Assembly (NCBI GenBank): GCA_035299065.1 | Contig: DATGXI010000156.1 | Location: 1 to 56,048, forward strand | Direction of reading: 5' to 3' | DNA length: 56,048 nt | From: DASPJQ01 sp035299065 | Lineage (GTDB): Bacteria > Bacteroidota > Bacteroidia > Flavobacteriales_D > UBA2798 | Shown here: positions 24,411 through 33,413 of the stretch, one piece after another | Position numbering within the stretch: the stretch's first letter is position 1 | How the letters are laid out: each line of letters opens with the position of its first letter | Notes under the pieces: model-generated | Seen by the model: the letters and a program-made list of their open reading frames with translations, nothing else | The model's database searches: none | Told to the model about the DNA's origin: nothing | Translations under genes and position numbers: made by a program

Positions 24411-27257
24411 ATGACCAAGAGCTTTTATGAAATATTACAATCCCTTTTCAGAATGCAGTGGAACATTGTTTCGGTTCTGCGCCCGTATTCCAACAATAGT
24501 GTTTTAGAGGAAGCTGTATTTTTATGTGACTTAAACAAACTTGCTTATGTTTGCTTTATAGATAAAATAGAAAGTAAAAAAAAATTCAAGCAAACACTCG
24601 TTCAGAGAAGGAATACCATCATTAACGACTCAAGGAAGCTCATTAATCAAAATGGAGATGATGCTACTTTTGAGTCATTTACATTATATATTACGAGTAA
24701 CAGTCAAAAGTCATGGGCAAAACTTCTTCCAAAACCTACTGAAAATTCAATTGGCACGTTCTTTCATTTTGAAGAACTCATACACATTGTCAATACTGAA
24801 GAACCCGATCCTTTAATGTTATGGAAGTTTGGAAAAGCCTACACAGAATTGGTGAGCCAATGTGAAGTCGAAGCAGAGGCAGGTAATCTCTCAATTTTTT
24901 CAGCATATAAAGGAAATGAAGATTGCGTTTGGCCTGAGGGAAAAGAAAGACCCGATCTTGCCATATTTCATCCAAGGCTTTCAGAAAGATATATAAAAGA
25001 ATCAATTGCTAAACGAAAGGAACATTTAGCTCCAATTTCAATTAATGATAAAATAGAGAACGTTTCCGTATATAACTATTGTGAATATGCACCGTTTTAT
25101 GCCGAGGTAGGAGATTTAAACAAAAATGCTATTCTACTAAAAGATTTTCCTCGTTTTATTTGGTTTGTAAATGATCAGAAAGAAACACATAACCCGCAAT
25201 TCATCAATTCTCAATTGGAAATGATTGCTTTTTGGCTTTCGCAACTTAACTCTGATATAGCGCGCGATTTTGATCTGCATCCTGCCTCGCCATTTATGGT
25301 TAAAGTTATACTCGATTCTCGATATAAACTTGAGATGAGACCAAAGGACGTTCCTCCTGAAATTCCATTGGAAAAAATATATATACCGGTTGTGGCTGAT
25401 GGACCAAATATAAGTATCACTATCCCAATCGAATTAATAAACTGGTATGCAAAACCTGATAACCAAGGTGAGCGCTATGTGATCTTTAATTTTTTAAAAG
25501 CGATTTTAAATAGTAAGGAAGGTAATACAGAACAAAAGATAAAGGGGTTAATCCACCAGCGCATTCCGATTAATACAGCTAAAATGGCAAGCATTCTTGG
25601 TAATGCAAACAACATAATGTTAGAAAACAGATATGTTCCGGCATATAGGGTTGTTCAACAACATGATTTATCCGACATAAGAATTAATTTAACTCGCCAC
25701 TTTGGAATTACGGTTGCTTCAGATAATTTGAATTCAACTGATAGTAGAAAACAGTTTTGTTCACATATTGCCTCTGTTTTAAATCAACGGCTCATTAGCC
25801 TACTAAAAGAATTCGATGTCATGTTGTTGCTACCCATCTTGTTGAATGGTCATGAAGCCTGCGTTCAAAAGAGAGCCATTCAGCAACTGGATTTGCCAGC
25901 CAGGATTGCATTATTCGGATTAGATTCAGCCTTTATTTCCAAAGAATTTATTAAAGAACAGGATCGCATAAAAACAGCATTATCACTCAGGTGCCTTATA
26001 GAACTAGTAGTGGCACATAACATGATTGAGGGTAAAAAAATTCCTGGCATTGATGAAGTTGATAAGCTGATCGCTCTTATGACAGAAATGCTGGCTTGGG
26101 CCAATTTATCCGATGGAATTTTCCTGGGTTTATATGACCCAAAAATGGAGCTGCTACAATGTGGACGAATAAAAGTAGATTATGAATCCATTAATAATAC
26201 AATGCTCCGCTACGGCTTCAACAGAACACAAATAGAATTTAATCAATTTGACTCAGGCTATGAAGAGCTTTTTAGTGTTCCCGATATTGAAGATCTAAAT
26301 TCAAGTTCCAATGAACTAAAAGAAATCGAAGAAGCGTTCTTAAGTGAATTAGAGATAACATTTACAAGGCTTCACGATTTCCTGACCGATTTGGTCAATT
26401 TCACGCGATCCAACAACGGTTCGACTGTTGGTATAGAAGAGCCAATTTTATTCGAAAAATTAAAAGAAACCAAATTTAACTGGAGTGACAAAGAAATTAG
26501 AGCCGCGTTGAATACGCTTACTTTGGTTCAAGGATGGGATATTGATAAACCCCCAGTTGGATTTAGAAAAAAGGACACAAGATTGTGGCATTACAATCGG
26601 GCATTATCTTTTTTACGAAGACCAATAGCAAAAATAATAAAGGACAATCAAACTATTTATTTCTGGAGTTATCGTCATTTATACGCATCTTTTGACAACA
26701 TTTGTATGTTGTTGGTCAATGGGACATTATGGAGTTCTGAAAACGGAGCAATAAACAAGGTGGTTGCAAAATATGCCGATAAAAAAGGAGATCACTTCCG
26801 TGCAGAAGTTCATTCGTGGTTGAAGGAAAATTCCAACCTTGAAGTTTTAAAGGAAGAGATACCAATAAAACCTAAAACCAGACTTGATGCGGAAACAGAC
26901 CTTGGTGACATTGATATTTTTGCAGTTGATAAAGAGAAACAAGTCATTTACTCAATAGAATGCAAGAACACCTCTGAATCAAAATCCATTCACGATTTTA
27001 AAACAGATATAGATCAGTACTTAAATCCAAAGGGGAAAAAATACATTCAAAAACACCAAAACCGAGATCAGTGGTTAAAACAAAACATTAATAAATTAAC
27101 TACCTATGTCAACAATCCTGAGACATTTAAAATTATTTCTGTAATCATTACGGCCTTTGAAATTCCTCTTGCTTATACCCATACCTGTCCAATACCATTA
27201 ATATCATTTCCTAAACTAAAGTTGGAAGGTGTACAAACCTTAAAAAACTTAGGATAA
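24411..27257 (+). CDS. Large protein with C-terminal PD-(D/E)XK nuclease domain
   Basis: 948 residues from the ATG at 24411 (a TTG at 24405 is also in frame). The first ~780 residues are mostly helical and unrecognised. The C-terminal ~150 are a complete PD-(D/E)XK nuclease: FRAEVHSWL (Glu), GDIDIFAVD (~832-840) and IYSIECKN (~845-853, ExK), with a QWLKQNI helix behind. Mrr/Cap4-like enzymes have this core and cut DNA. It follows the helical gene by 21 bp, so STAND, helical protein and nuclease could form one three-gene operon. Whether they form one system cannot be told from sequence alone. Confidence 0.72.
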   Translation: MTKSFYEILQSLFRMQWNIVSVLRPYSNNSVLEEAVFLCDLNKLAYVCFIDKIESKKKFKQTLVQRRNTIINDSRKLINQNGDDATFESFTLYITSNSQKSWAKLLPKPTENSIGTFFHFEELIHIVNTEEPDPLMLWKFGKAYTELVSQCEVEAEAGNLSIFSAYKGNEDCVWPEGKERPDLAIFHPRLSERYIKESIAKRKEHLAPISINDKIENVSVYNYCEYAPFYAEVGDLNKNAILLKDFPRFIWFVNDQKETHNPQFINSQLEMIAFWLSQLNSDIARDFDLHPASPFMVKVILDSRYKLEMRPKDVPPEIPLEKIYIPVVADGPNISITIPIELINWYAKPDNQGERYVIFNFLKAILNSKEGNTEQKIKGLIHQRIPINTAKMASILGNANNIMLENRYVPAYRVVQQHDLSDIRINLTRHFGITVASDNLNSTDSRKQFCSHIASVLNQRLISLLKEFDVMLLLPILLNGHEACVQKRAIQQLDLPARIALFGLDSAFISKEFIKEQDRIKTALSLRCLIELVVAHNMIEGKKIPGIDEVDKLIALMTEMLAWANLSDGIFLGLYDPKMELLQCGRIKVDYESINNTMLRYGFNRTQIEFNQFDSGYEELFSVPDIEDLNSSSNELKEIEEAFLSELEITFTRLHDFLTDLVNFTRSNNGSTVGIEEPILFEKLKETKFNWSDKEIRAALNTLTLVQGWDIDKPPVGFRKKDTRLWHYNRALSFLRRPIAKIIKDNQTIYFWSYRHLYASFDNICMLLVNGTLWSSENGAINKVVAKYADKKGDHFRAEVHSWLKENSNLEVLKEEIPIKPKTRLDAETDLGDIDIFAVDKEKQVIYSIECKNTSESKSIHDFKTDIDQYLNPKGKKYIQKHQNRDQWLKQNINKLTTYVNNPETFKIISVIITAFEIPLAYTHTCPIPLISFPKLKLEGVQTLKNLG

Positions 27258-27350
27258 TAGGTTATAAGGGTTTCCAGCACAATAAATATCAGGTTTTCAA
27301 TATGTTGCACAAGGCATAATGCTTGCAGGTCTATGGTAAATCTCTAACCT

Positions 27351-28226
27351 ATGGAATCAACAATTACCCTTGATCTTTTAAATATTGCATTAAATGATAT
27401 TAAATCTGCGAATGCTCTTTATGCAAAGCGATTGTACGCTCAGTCTTACTTTAGCTTTCAACAAGCCGCTGAGAAAGCAAATAAAGCATATGGCTTATTT
27501 AGCGGAATTATAACAGAAGCGGAATTGAAGGAGGATATACGCCACAACCAATTAAAAATTTATAGAAAAGGTATTATTAAAGAGAAATCAGAAATTGAAC
27601 AATTAAGGCAAATGCTCGCTAATCGTCCTGATGTTGCCAAGCACGATTTGATGAAGACCGAGCAAATTGAAAAATATTTTAATCAATTAAATGAAGGACT
27701 AAAGTTTCACGATTCAGCTAAACAAGTAGATCTATTAAATTGTGCCGAAAATGAATTATTAGCTTATCTCGAAATGATAGAGGAATTATATAATGTTCGA
27801 ATCAGACGGAGCAAAGAAACAGACTCAGTGATTGATAGTATTATAGCACTGAATAAAGATTTTGCAGATAAATTCTACTCCGAAAGCGCGAAAAACGAAT
27901 TGTATGAGGGTTTAAAACAAGAAAATAAAGCTGATTTATATTCAACTATGTACATGGTGACAAATGCACAACTTAAAACTGTGTTTATTAATTACACATT
28001 CTATTTCTGCGCCCTTATAACAATAAGACATAATAATCTCGCAAGGTATCCAGATGGAGGATTAAATCCTCTCGCCTTTTATACAAAAAAGAATATGTGT
28101 GTAAAATATCAGCCTGATTTTGTATGGTATCTTGAAAAAGGAGTTTTGGCACTTAAAAAATTCATAGAGGGTAAACATAAGGTTAAAGTTGGAAAAACAT
28201 CTACCGAGGTTAAAGAGGTAATTTAG
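27351..28226 (+). CDS. HEPN-domain protein
   Basis: 291 residues. The N-terminal ~130 residues match the HEPN layout: LNIALNDIKSANALYAKRLY, then YFSFQQAAEKANKAYGLF, a DIRHNQLKIYRK segment and a long helix. The RxxxxH catalytic pattern of HEPN RNases is not clear here, so it may be a nucleotide- or RNA-binding variant. The C-terminal ~130 residues include FINYTFYFCALITIRHNNL and are unrecognised. It starts 93 bp after the nuclease gene and ends 14 bp before the HTH gene. In mobile islands HEPN proteins are common toxins or abortive-infection effectors, but no antitoxin partner is evident. Confidence 0.65.
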   Translation: MESTITLDLLNIALNDIKSANALYAKRLYAQSYFSFQQAAEKANKAYGLFSGIITEAELKEDIRHNQLKIYRKGIIKEKSEIEQLRQMLANRPDVAKHDLMKTEQIEKYFNQLNEGLKFHDSAKQVDLLNCAENELLAYLEMIEELYNVRIRRSKETDSVIDSIIALNKDFADKFYSESAKNELYEGLKQENKADLYSTMYMVTNAQLKTVFINYTFYFCALITIRHNNLARYPDGGLNPLAFYTKKNMCVKYQPDFVWYLEKGVLALKKFIEGKHKVKVGKTSTEVKEVI

Positions 28227-28240
28227 GAGTCAAAAAAGAT

Positions 28241-28543
28241 ATGGAAGCCATACTTATGACAAAAGAGCATTTTAATGTTCTTATGACCTCAATGGAAGAA
28301 ATCAAAACTCAATTAAAAAGCGGACTGAAAAAGCCAGCAGAAAGCTTTATAGATAATCAGGAGTTTATAAGCTTTATGAAAATTTCAAAGCGCACAGCCC
28401 AAACTTGGAGGGATGAAGGCAAAGTCTCATTTTGTCAAGTAGGCAATAAAATCTACTACAGGCTATCTGATGTTGAAGAATTGCTGAATAATCATTATTT
28501 CAAAGCCTTTAAAGGGAAAGGGGCAGCTCTTAATAGGTTGTAA
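28241..28543 (+). CDS. Excisionase-like HTH (HTH_17/MerR-type) protein
   Basis: 100 residues. Residues ~45-85 form a winged helix of the excisionase/MerR-like type: FMKISKRTAQTWRDEGKVSF, then a wing with CQVGNKIYYRLSDVEELL. Many Bacteroidota mobile elements carry such small DNA-binding proteins, which act as recombination directionality factors or regulators. It is the last island gene, at the edge opposite the recombinase. An AGGAG about 10 bp before the ATG is unusual for this host. Its role in excision is inferred from fold and position. Confidence 0.72.
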   Translation: MEAILMTKEHFNVLMTSMEEIKTQLKSGLKKPAESFIDNQEFISFMKISKRTAQTWRDEGKVSFCQVGNKIYYRLSDVEELLNNHYFKAFKGKGAALNRL

Positions 28544-28672
28544 GCACCCACCTATTGAAATCAGCAAGCTAATAAAGGGGCTCTTAAAAGCTATGCTAAA
28601 TTGACACTAAGTATATTTCGAAGCTATTTTAGGTCGAAATCTTTAAAAATGCTTCTAATTCCTTATTTAACT

Positions 28673-28679
28673 GGTTCGA
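28673..28679 (+). other. Possible right attachment core (GGTTCGA)
   Basis: The heptamer GGTTCGA in the 182-bp spacer 28544-28725 also occurs in the T arm of tRNA-Arg (12233-12239), in the same orientation. A 7-bp match in such a space could easily be chance, and no longer copy of the tRNA 3' end is present. Confidence 0.25.
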
Positions 28680-28725
28680 CATTTTGCTACCTTGCCCCAC
28701 TTCCAATTTTTTCTTCAAAAATTAC

Positions 28726-29652
28726 TTACTGCGCTACCGTAGTATCATACCAAACCCCGTATCCACTCCAAACGCCAAGTCCACCCTCACCCTTAATGTT
28801 TGACCGGATAGGTGTTGGGGCCGCAAACGGATTCCCGTTGCTCACCACCTGGGTTTCATAGGTACGCCAGAATTCGTACACATCTTCATCAATACTCGTA
28901 AAACGTACAATTATGGTATCGCCCGGCACAAAATACCCAATGAAATCGGGGTTGTCATCATCACCCGGAGTATACGCGCGGTTATAGGCAAATTCAAACT
29001 CCTGGCCATTAATAAACTTATCGTTGAAAGCCGATCCAATGGGTGCATTAAACGCATAATCGGTGCTGCGTTTGGCAAACCACCTGTACGAATTGCCCAA
29101 TGTATCGGGATCCTTTACACGCGCCCAGCAAAATCCACGGTCGGTATACGTTCCCTCATGCTTGTACCAAATGCTGTCCAATTGCGTTGGAAATGGAATT
29201 TTTGTTTTTGCAGTGAGTGATTTTCCCTCGGCATTTACAATAAGGCTATACGTTTTTCCCTCTTCGCCCCAAATGGCCATATCAAGCGTGGTGTATAAAC
29301 AAAAATCAATTGTTTGTATGGTAGCCGAGTCAAGACCTGTTATGGCCGATAATAAAGGCAATAAACTATCAGGTAAACTTGAAGCACAAATTTCATTCAG
29401 CACGGTTGTATGCGTTCCGTTTGATACGCTTACATAAGCGCCATGAATGAGCATTTCATTGAACGACCCAAAATTATTTGTACCAAAATATGGTTTGTTG
29501 CGCGTTAAAAAAACAATGGGTGGTTGCCCCGGCTCAATGTAGCCTTCAATCACCACCTTGTCAACCGTACCGGGAATTTCAATGTCCGCATCGCGCACAC
29601 AGCTTTGCAGGAGCATGAACAATGGACACAGTATGTAAATTATTTTTTTCAT
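28726..29652 (-). CDS. DUF4249 family lipoprotein
   Basis: 308 residues with a lipoprotein signal (MKKIIYILCPLFMLLQSC; lipobox LLQSC). A beta-rich body follows, beginning DIEIPGTVDKVVIEGYIEPGQPP, typical of DUF4249 proteins. In Bacteroidota these follow a TonB-dependent receptor gene and probably form its surface partner, much like SusD. Its ATG overlaps the receptor TGA stop by one base, so the two are coupled. A TTG one codon upstream is ignored. Ligand unknown. It is the first intact chromosomal gene right of the island. Confidence 0.85.
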   Translation of the reverse strand: MKKIIYILCPLFMLLQSCVRDADIEIPGTVDKVVIEGYIEPGQPPIVFLTRNKPYFGTNNFGSFNEMLIHGAYVSVSNGTHTTVLNEICASSLPDSLLPLLSAITGLDSATIQTIDFCLYTTLDMAIWGEEGKTYSLIVNAEGKSLTAKTKIPFPTQLDSIWYKHEGTYTDRGFCWARVKDPDTLGNSYRWFAKRSTDYAFNAPIGSAFNDKFINGQEFEFAYNRAYTPGDDDNPDFIGYFVPGDTIIVRFTSIDEDVYEFWRTYETQVVSNGNPFAAPTPIRSNIKGEGGLGVWSGYGVWYDTTVAQ

Positions 29653-32009
29653 CAAAAATTAAAATTCCATGTTACCGATGGCAATATCGGGAATAACGAA
29701 ACCTGCTTGGCTTTTATTGTTAAAGAGCCGTCATACGGATCGCCATCACTGTCAATGTAAATAAAATACGGGTTAAGTCTGCTGTACACGTTGTAAATGC
29801 TAAAGTTCCACGAAGACTTAAACTTTTTTGTTTCTTTTCCTTTCAGGGTGACAGATAAATCCAACCGGTGATAGGGACGCATGCGCAATGAGTTGCGTTG
29901 ACCGTATTCATAGGTAATGCGGTTATCAATCAAATACCAGCTAACGGGCAATGTTATGGCATTACCTGTTGCGTAAATAAATACCAGGCCAAGGGATACT
30001 TTTTTGGTTGGATCGTATGAAAGTGCAACTGACAGGTCGTGCCTGCGGTCATATTTGGCATAATATACTTCGCCAAAATTTATATCGGGAAACTGGCGTT
30101 TTGTCCATGCAAGTGTATATCCCACCCAGCCATTAAATTTTCCGGTGCGTTTTTTTACAAAAAATTCGGCTCCGTAGCTCCATCCTTTACCAAATACAAA
30201 ATTGTTGTCAATGTTGTCTTTCACATCATCATCGGGCAAAGCACCCTCGCGGTATTCCACCTGGTTTTTCATTTCCTTGTAATACAATTCAACCGATGTT
30301 TCATAGGTATTGTCTTTAAAATTCTGGAAATATCCCACTGAATACTGGTAACCCAATTGTGGTTTTACACGATCGGTGCTGGGTATCCACACATCGGTTG
30401 GTAAACTAACCGTTGAGAGCGATGCCAGGTGAATAAATTGCAGGTTGCGTGTGAATCCTGCTTTAAGAGAAGCATTTTGCGTCAATGAATAACGAATGGA
30501 GATGCGCGGCTCGGGACCGTGATACAGGGCAACGCTTTCACCTTTTGCGTAATTTAGTGTGTCACTGTTTTTACCTGTTGTAGGATCTTTTACATAACGT
30601 GTAAAGGGGCCAATGTGGTTAAAGAAGGAATAGCGTACACCTACATTTATACGCAGCATATCGGTTATGTCAAAATCATCGCCAACGTAAACGGCTGCTT
30701 CATGTGCAAATAATTTTACGGTGCCACCTACGTCAAACTCGGTTTCGCCACTGCTTGCCGATGCGCTGCTTGGAATAAAACGGTGATGAACATAATACGC
30801 ACCAAAACGAATGTTGTGACGTAAGCTTGGGAAATATTGAAAATCTACTTTACCGCTGTAGTCCATGATACCTGACTTCAACCCGAATTTAAACTGGTCC
30901 TGCGAACCTTCAAATTTAAAATCATACTTACTGAACAAACCGGTTACGTTCATAAACAATTTATCGCTGAACAAATGGTTCCAGCGGGCAGTGCCCGTTG
31001 CATTTCCCCAGGGAATTTTCATGGCAAAATCATCCTGGACATTATTGAGGTTAAATACGTCTTTACCAAAATAACCTGAAAGAAAAATACGGTCCTTATC
31101 GGTAAACTTGTAATTAACCTTTGCATTTAAATCGTAAAAATAATATGCGCTTCCTGCAAACGGTGAATCTTTTTTAATGAATGGTTTCATGAGCACATCA
31201 ATGTAGGTTCTGCGTGCCGAAATAATAAATGCGCTTGTGTCTTTTTTAATGGGGCCTTGTACGGTGAGGCGTGATGAGATCAGTCCAATTCCACCGTCAA
31301 CCTTTACTTTTTGGTTATTTCCTTCCTTCATGGAAATATCAAGCACCGATGCCAGGCGTCCGCCATATTGGGCCGGCATTGATCCTTTATACAAATCGAG
31401 TCCTGAAACAGCATCGGCATTAAACACACTAAAAAACCCGAATAAATGCGAGGCGTTGTAAACCGGGGCTTCGTCAAGCAACACCAGGTTTTGATCAGGA
31501 CCACCACCGCGCACATAAAACCCCGAATTTCCTTCACCGGCAGCCAGTACGCCTGGCAATAGCTGAATTGTTTTCAATACATCTACTTCACCCAGAAAAG
31601 CGGGCAGGGATTTTACTTTTTCAATGGTAAGTTCTACTTTTCCAAGATCAGTGCTTTTTGTGTTTTTATCGGCTTTTTCGGTGGTAACGGTTACTTCATC
31701 AATCATTGTTTCAACCGGTATCATGGGAATGTTAAGCCGAACATCCCTGGTAACATGCACCTTCATTTCATAGGTACGCATCATGGCGTATGCTATACGC
31801 AACGTATAACTACCCGTATCAATGGTAAATGAATAAAATCCGTAATCGTTGGTATACGCTGTTTTGTTCAGCTCCTTAATGAAAATACCGCAATTGAAAA
31901 GGTTCTCACCGGTGTTTTTATCGGTTACGTAACCGCTAACAGTAGCTTTTTGGGCGAAGATTCCCAATGAAAAACCAATGAATGTTGCTATTAAAAAAAG
32001 GCTCTTCAT
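29652..32009 (-). CDS. TonB-dependent outer-membrane receptor with carboxypeptidase-like N-domain
   Basis: 785 residues. Signal peptide MKSLFLIATFIGFSLGIFAQ, then a CarboxypepD_reg-like beta-sandwich (~22-105: ATVSGYVTDKNTGENLFN). A plug domain (~125-235) includes GFYVRGGGPDQNLVLLDEAPVY. A 22-strand barrel ends at an aromatic Phe (VTWNFNF). It imports a substrate across the outer membrane with TonB energy. No sigma-interacting STN domain is seen, so no direct anti-sigma control. Coupled to the DUF4249 lipoprotein downstream. Substrate cannot be assigned. Confidence 0.93.
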   Translation of the reverse strand: MKSLFLIATFIGFSLGIFAQKATVSGYVTDKNTGENLFNCGIFIKELNKTAYTNDYGFYSFTIDTGSYTLRIAYAMMRTYEMKVHVTRDVRLNIPMIPVETMIDEVTVTTEKADKNTKSTDLGKVELTIEKVKSLPAFLGEVDVLKTIQLLPGVLAAGEGNSGFYVRGGGPDQNLVLLDEAPVYNASHLFGFFSVFNADAVSGLDLYKGSMPAQYGGRLASVLDISMKEGNNQKVKVDGGIGLISSRLTVQGPIKKDTSAFIISARRTYIDVLMKPFIKKDSPFAGSAYYFYDLNAKVNYKFTDKDRIFLSGYFGKDVFNLNNVQDDFAMKIPWGNATGTARWNHLFSDKLFMNVTGLFSKYDFKFEGSQDQFKFGLKSGIMDYSGKVDFQYFPSLRHNIRFGAYYVHHRFIPSSASASSGETEFDVGGTVKLFAHEAAVYVGDDFDITDMLRINVGVRYSFFNHIGPFTRYVKDPTTGKNSDTLNYAKGESVALYHGPEPRISIRYSLTQNASLKAGFTRNLQFIHLASLSTVSLPTDVWIPSTDRVKPQLGYQYSVGYFQNFKDNTYETSVELYYKEMKNQVEYREGALPDDDVKDNIDNNFVFGKGWSYGAEFFVKKRTGKFNGWVGYTLAWTKRQFPDINFGEVYYAKYDRRHDLSVALSYDPTKKVSLGLVFIYATGNAITLPVSWYLIDNRITYEYGQRNSLRMRPYHRLDLSVTLKGKETKKFKSSWNFSIYNVYSRLNPYFIYIDSDGDPYDGSLTIKAKQVSLFPILPSVTWNFNF

Positions 32010-32151
32010 ATTGACCAGGGACTAAAGTAAGGTATATTTTTTTAGCAGGTTGTTTTTTATGGGGATTGGCAGGGTTTTACCTGTTAAAATTGGTAAAAAT
32101 GCGGTGGATAAAGGAATTATTTAAAGGTTGATGCATATTCCCGGAAATTAT

Positions 32152-32159
32152 TATTTTTG
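32152..32159 (+). promoter_or_regulatory. Putative -7 box for tRNA-Pro
   Basis: TATTTTTG matches TAnnTTTG and ends 44 bp before the tRNA. A GTTG at 32127-32130 lies close to the expected -33 spacing (21 bp). Same octamer as before tRNA-Arg. Confidence 0.5.
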
Positions 32160-32203
32160 GGCACTGCCGTTGATAATGACTCATTGTCAATAAGGCGTGA
32201 TTA

Positions 32204-32277
32204 CGGGATGTAGCTCAGTTGGTTAGAGTACGCGTCTGGGGGGCGCGAGGTCGTGCGTTCGAGTCGCATCATCCCGA
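32204..32277 (+). tRNA. tRNA-Pro (anticodon GGG)
   Basis: Cloverleaf: acceptor CGGGATG/CATCCCG; D stem GCTC/GAGT; anticodon stem CGCGT/GCGCG with loop CTGGGGG, anticodon GGG; T stem GTGCG/CGCAT with loop TTCGAGT; discriminator A. CCA is not encoded, unlike in the tRNA-Arg gene. It reads CCC and CCU. Confidence 0.95.
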
Positions 32278-32308
32278 CTTCTTTATAAAATCTTTACTTA
32301 CTAAATTC

Positions 32309-32316
32309 TACCTTTG
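32309..32316 (+). promoter_or_regulatory. Putative -7 box of kdpD-like gene (near leaderless)
   Basis: TACCTTTG fits TAnnTTTG and ends 8 bp before the ATG, so the transcript would start within a few bases of the start codon. There is no TTTG at -33. Confidence 0.35.
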
Positions 32317-32324
32317 TTAAAAGG

Positions 32325-33413
32325 ATGCCGCTGAAACCCCTTCGTACGCGATACTATTCATTAGCCATGCAATGCTTTATCAGTGTTTTGCTTGTCATGG
32401 TCATTTCACTCATATGTTATTATACCTACACGTTTATTGGCGGTTACCGTGTTGTTGCTCTTCTTCTTTTGGTTGTTGTTTCTTTCATTGCCATGGTTTT
32501 TGAAATTTTACCGGTATTGCTTGCGGCAATAGTAAGTGCTGTTACGTGGAATTTTTTTTTCATTCCTCCCGTATTTACCTTTCACATAAGCAATGCCGAG
32601 GATGGATTAATGTTTTCGCTTTACTTTATTATTGCGCTTGTAAACGCTGTGCTAACCATTAAGATCCGGAAAACCGAAAGTAAATTACGCGATAAAGAAG
32701 AAAAAGAAAATACCATAAAACTGTACAACACGCTATTAAATTCACTGTCACATGAATTAAGAACACCCATTTCCACCATTATTGGCGCGGTTGATACGCT
32801 GCAGGAAAACCGTGAAAAGTTAACCATTGAGCAACAAACCGAATTGCTTTTACAGGTTGAAGAAGCCGGTGTACGGCTAAACAGGCAGGTAGAAAACTTA
32901 CTGAACATGAGCAGGCTTGAAAGCGGCATATTAAAATTGAATGCTGACTGGTGTGATATGAACGAGCTTATTAATTCAGTCATCAGAAAAAACACATTGA
33001 ATTCAAAAAGGACAGTAGAGTTTATTCCTGACGATAAACTTCCACTTTTTAAAGTTGACGAAGGCCTGGTAGAACAAGCCTTGTTTAACATTATACACAA
33101 TGCCCTACAGTATACACCTGAACAAGCCAAAGTGAAAATTTGGGTATCACATATGGACAATAATTGTGTGATAAAAATCTGGGACAATGGTCCTGGCATT
33201 CCCAATGAAGATTTACCGTACATTTTTGAAAAATTTTACCGTGTTCCCAATTCCAAAACCGGGGGAAGCGGGTTAGGACTTTCAATTGCCAAAGGTTTTA
33301 TTGAAGCACACAATGGACGAATTAAATTAGAAAACAATTCTTCCAAAGGGGTAAACTTCACCATCCACATTCCTGCAGAATCATCTTATATCACCAACCT
33401 GAAAAATGAATAA
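32325..33413 (+). CDS. kdpD: KdpD-like sensor histidine kinase lacking the N-terminal sensor domain
   Basis: 362 residues. Four TM helices (~15-115) have the DUF4118 layout (FEILPVLLAAIVSAVTWNFFFIPPVFTF) found in KdpD. A kinase core follows: H-box SHELRTPIS (His143), N-box FNIIHNALQYTP, WDNGPGIP, FEKFYR and GGSGLGLSIAKGF. Full KdpD is ~900 residues with KdpD and Usp domains before the TM part; these are absent. It overlaps the response regulator by 8 bp. No kdpFABC is present; instead a Kup transporter follows, so the pair may control that or an unlinked Kdp pump (inference). Confidence 0.87.
   Translation: MPLKPLRTRYYSLAMQCFISVLLVMVISLICYYTYTFIGGYRVVALLLLVVVSFIAMVFEILPVLLAAIVSAVTWNFFFIPPVFTFHISNAEDGLMFSLYFIIALVNAVLTIKIRKTESKLRDKEEKENTIKLYNTLLNSLSHELRTPISTIIGAVDTLQENREKLTIEQQTELLLQVEEAGVRLNRQVENLLNMSRLESGILKLNADWCDMNELINSVIRKNTLNSKRTVEFIPDDKLPLFKVDEGLVEQALFNIIHNALQYTPEQAKVKIWVSHMDNNCVIKIWDNGPGIPNEDLPYIFEKFYRVPNSKTGGSGLGLSIAKGFIEAHNGRIKLENNSSKGVNFTIHIPAESSYITNLKNE

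Larger units (their letters stand above)
12217..28679. mobile_element. Integrated accessory/defence island at tRNA-Arg
   Basis: A large serine recombinase at the left edge, an excisionase-like HTH protein at the right edge, and only nuclease, HExxH, STAND, HEPN and unknown genes between them. The flanks are ordinary chromosomal operons. The left boundary is within or just after tRNA-Arg. The right boundary lies somewhere in 28544-28725; I place it at a GGTTCGA heptamer (28673-28679) also present in the tRNA T arm, but this is weak. No conjugation, replication or phage structural genes are seen, so movement would need a helper or be recombinase-only. Cargo is AT-rich compared with the flanks by eye. 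Confidence 0.65.

Noticed and set aside
12258..28725. CRISPR array, toxin-antitoxin pair with known antitoxin, or transposase
   Set aside because: Searched by eye for regular repeats with unique spacers, short antitoxin genes and IS ends; none found. The short phased arrays at 14.2 and 14.5 kb have 10-11 bp units and no spacers, so they are not CRISPR.
32621..33223. 200-codon open frame antisense to the kdpD-like kinase
   Set aside because: Low-complexity Ser/Cys-rich translation that mirrors the kinase coding strand; a shadow.
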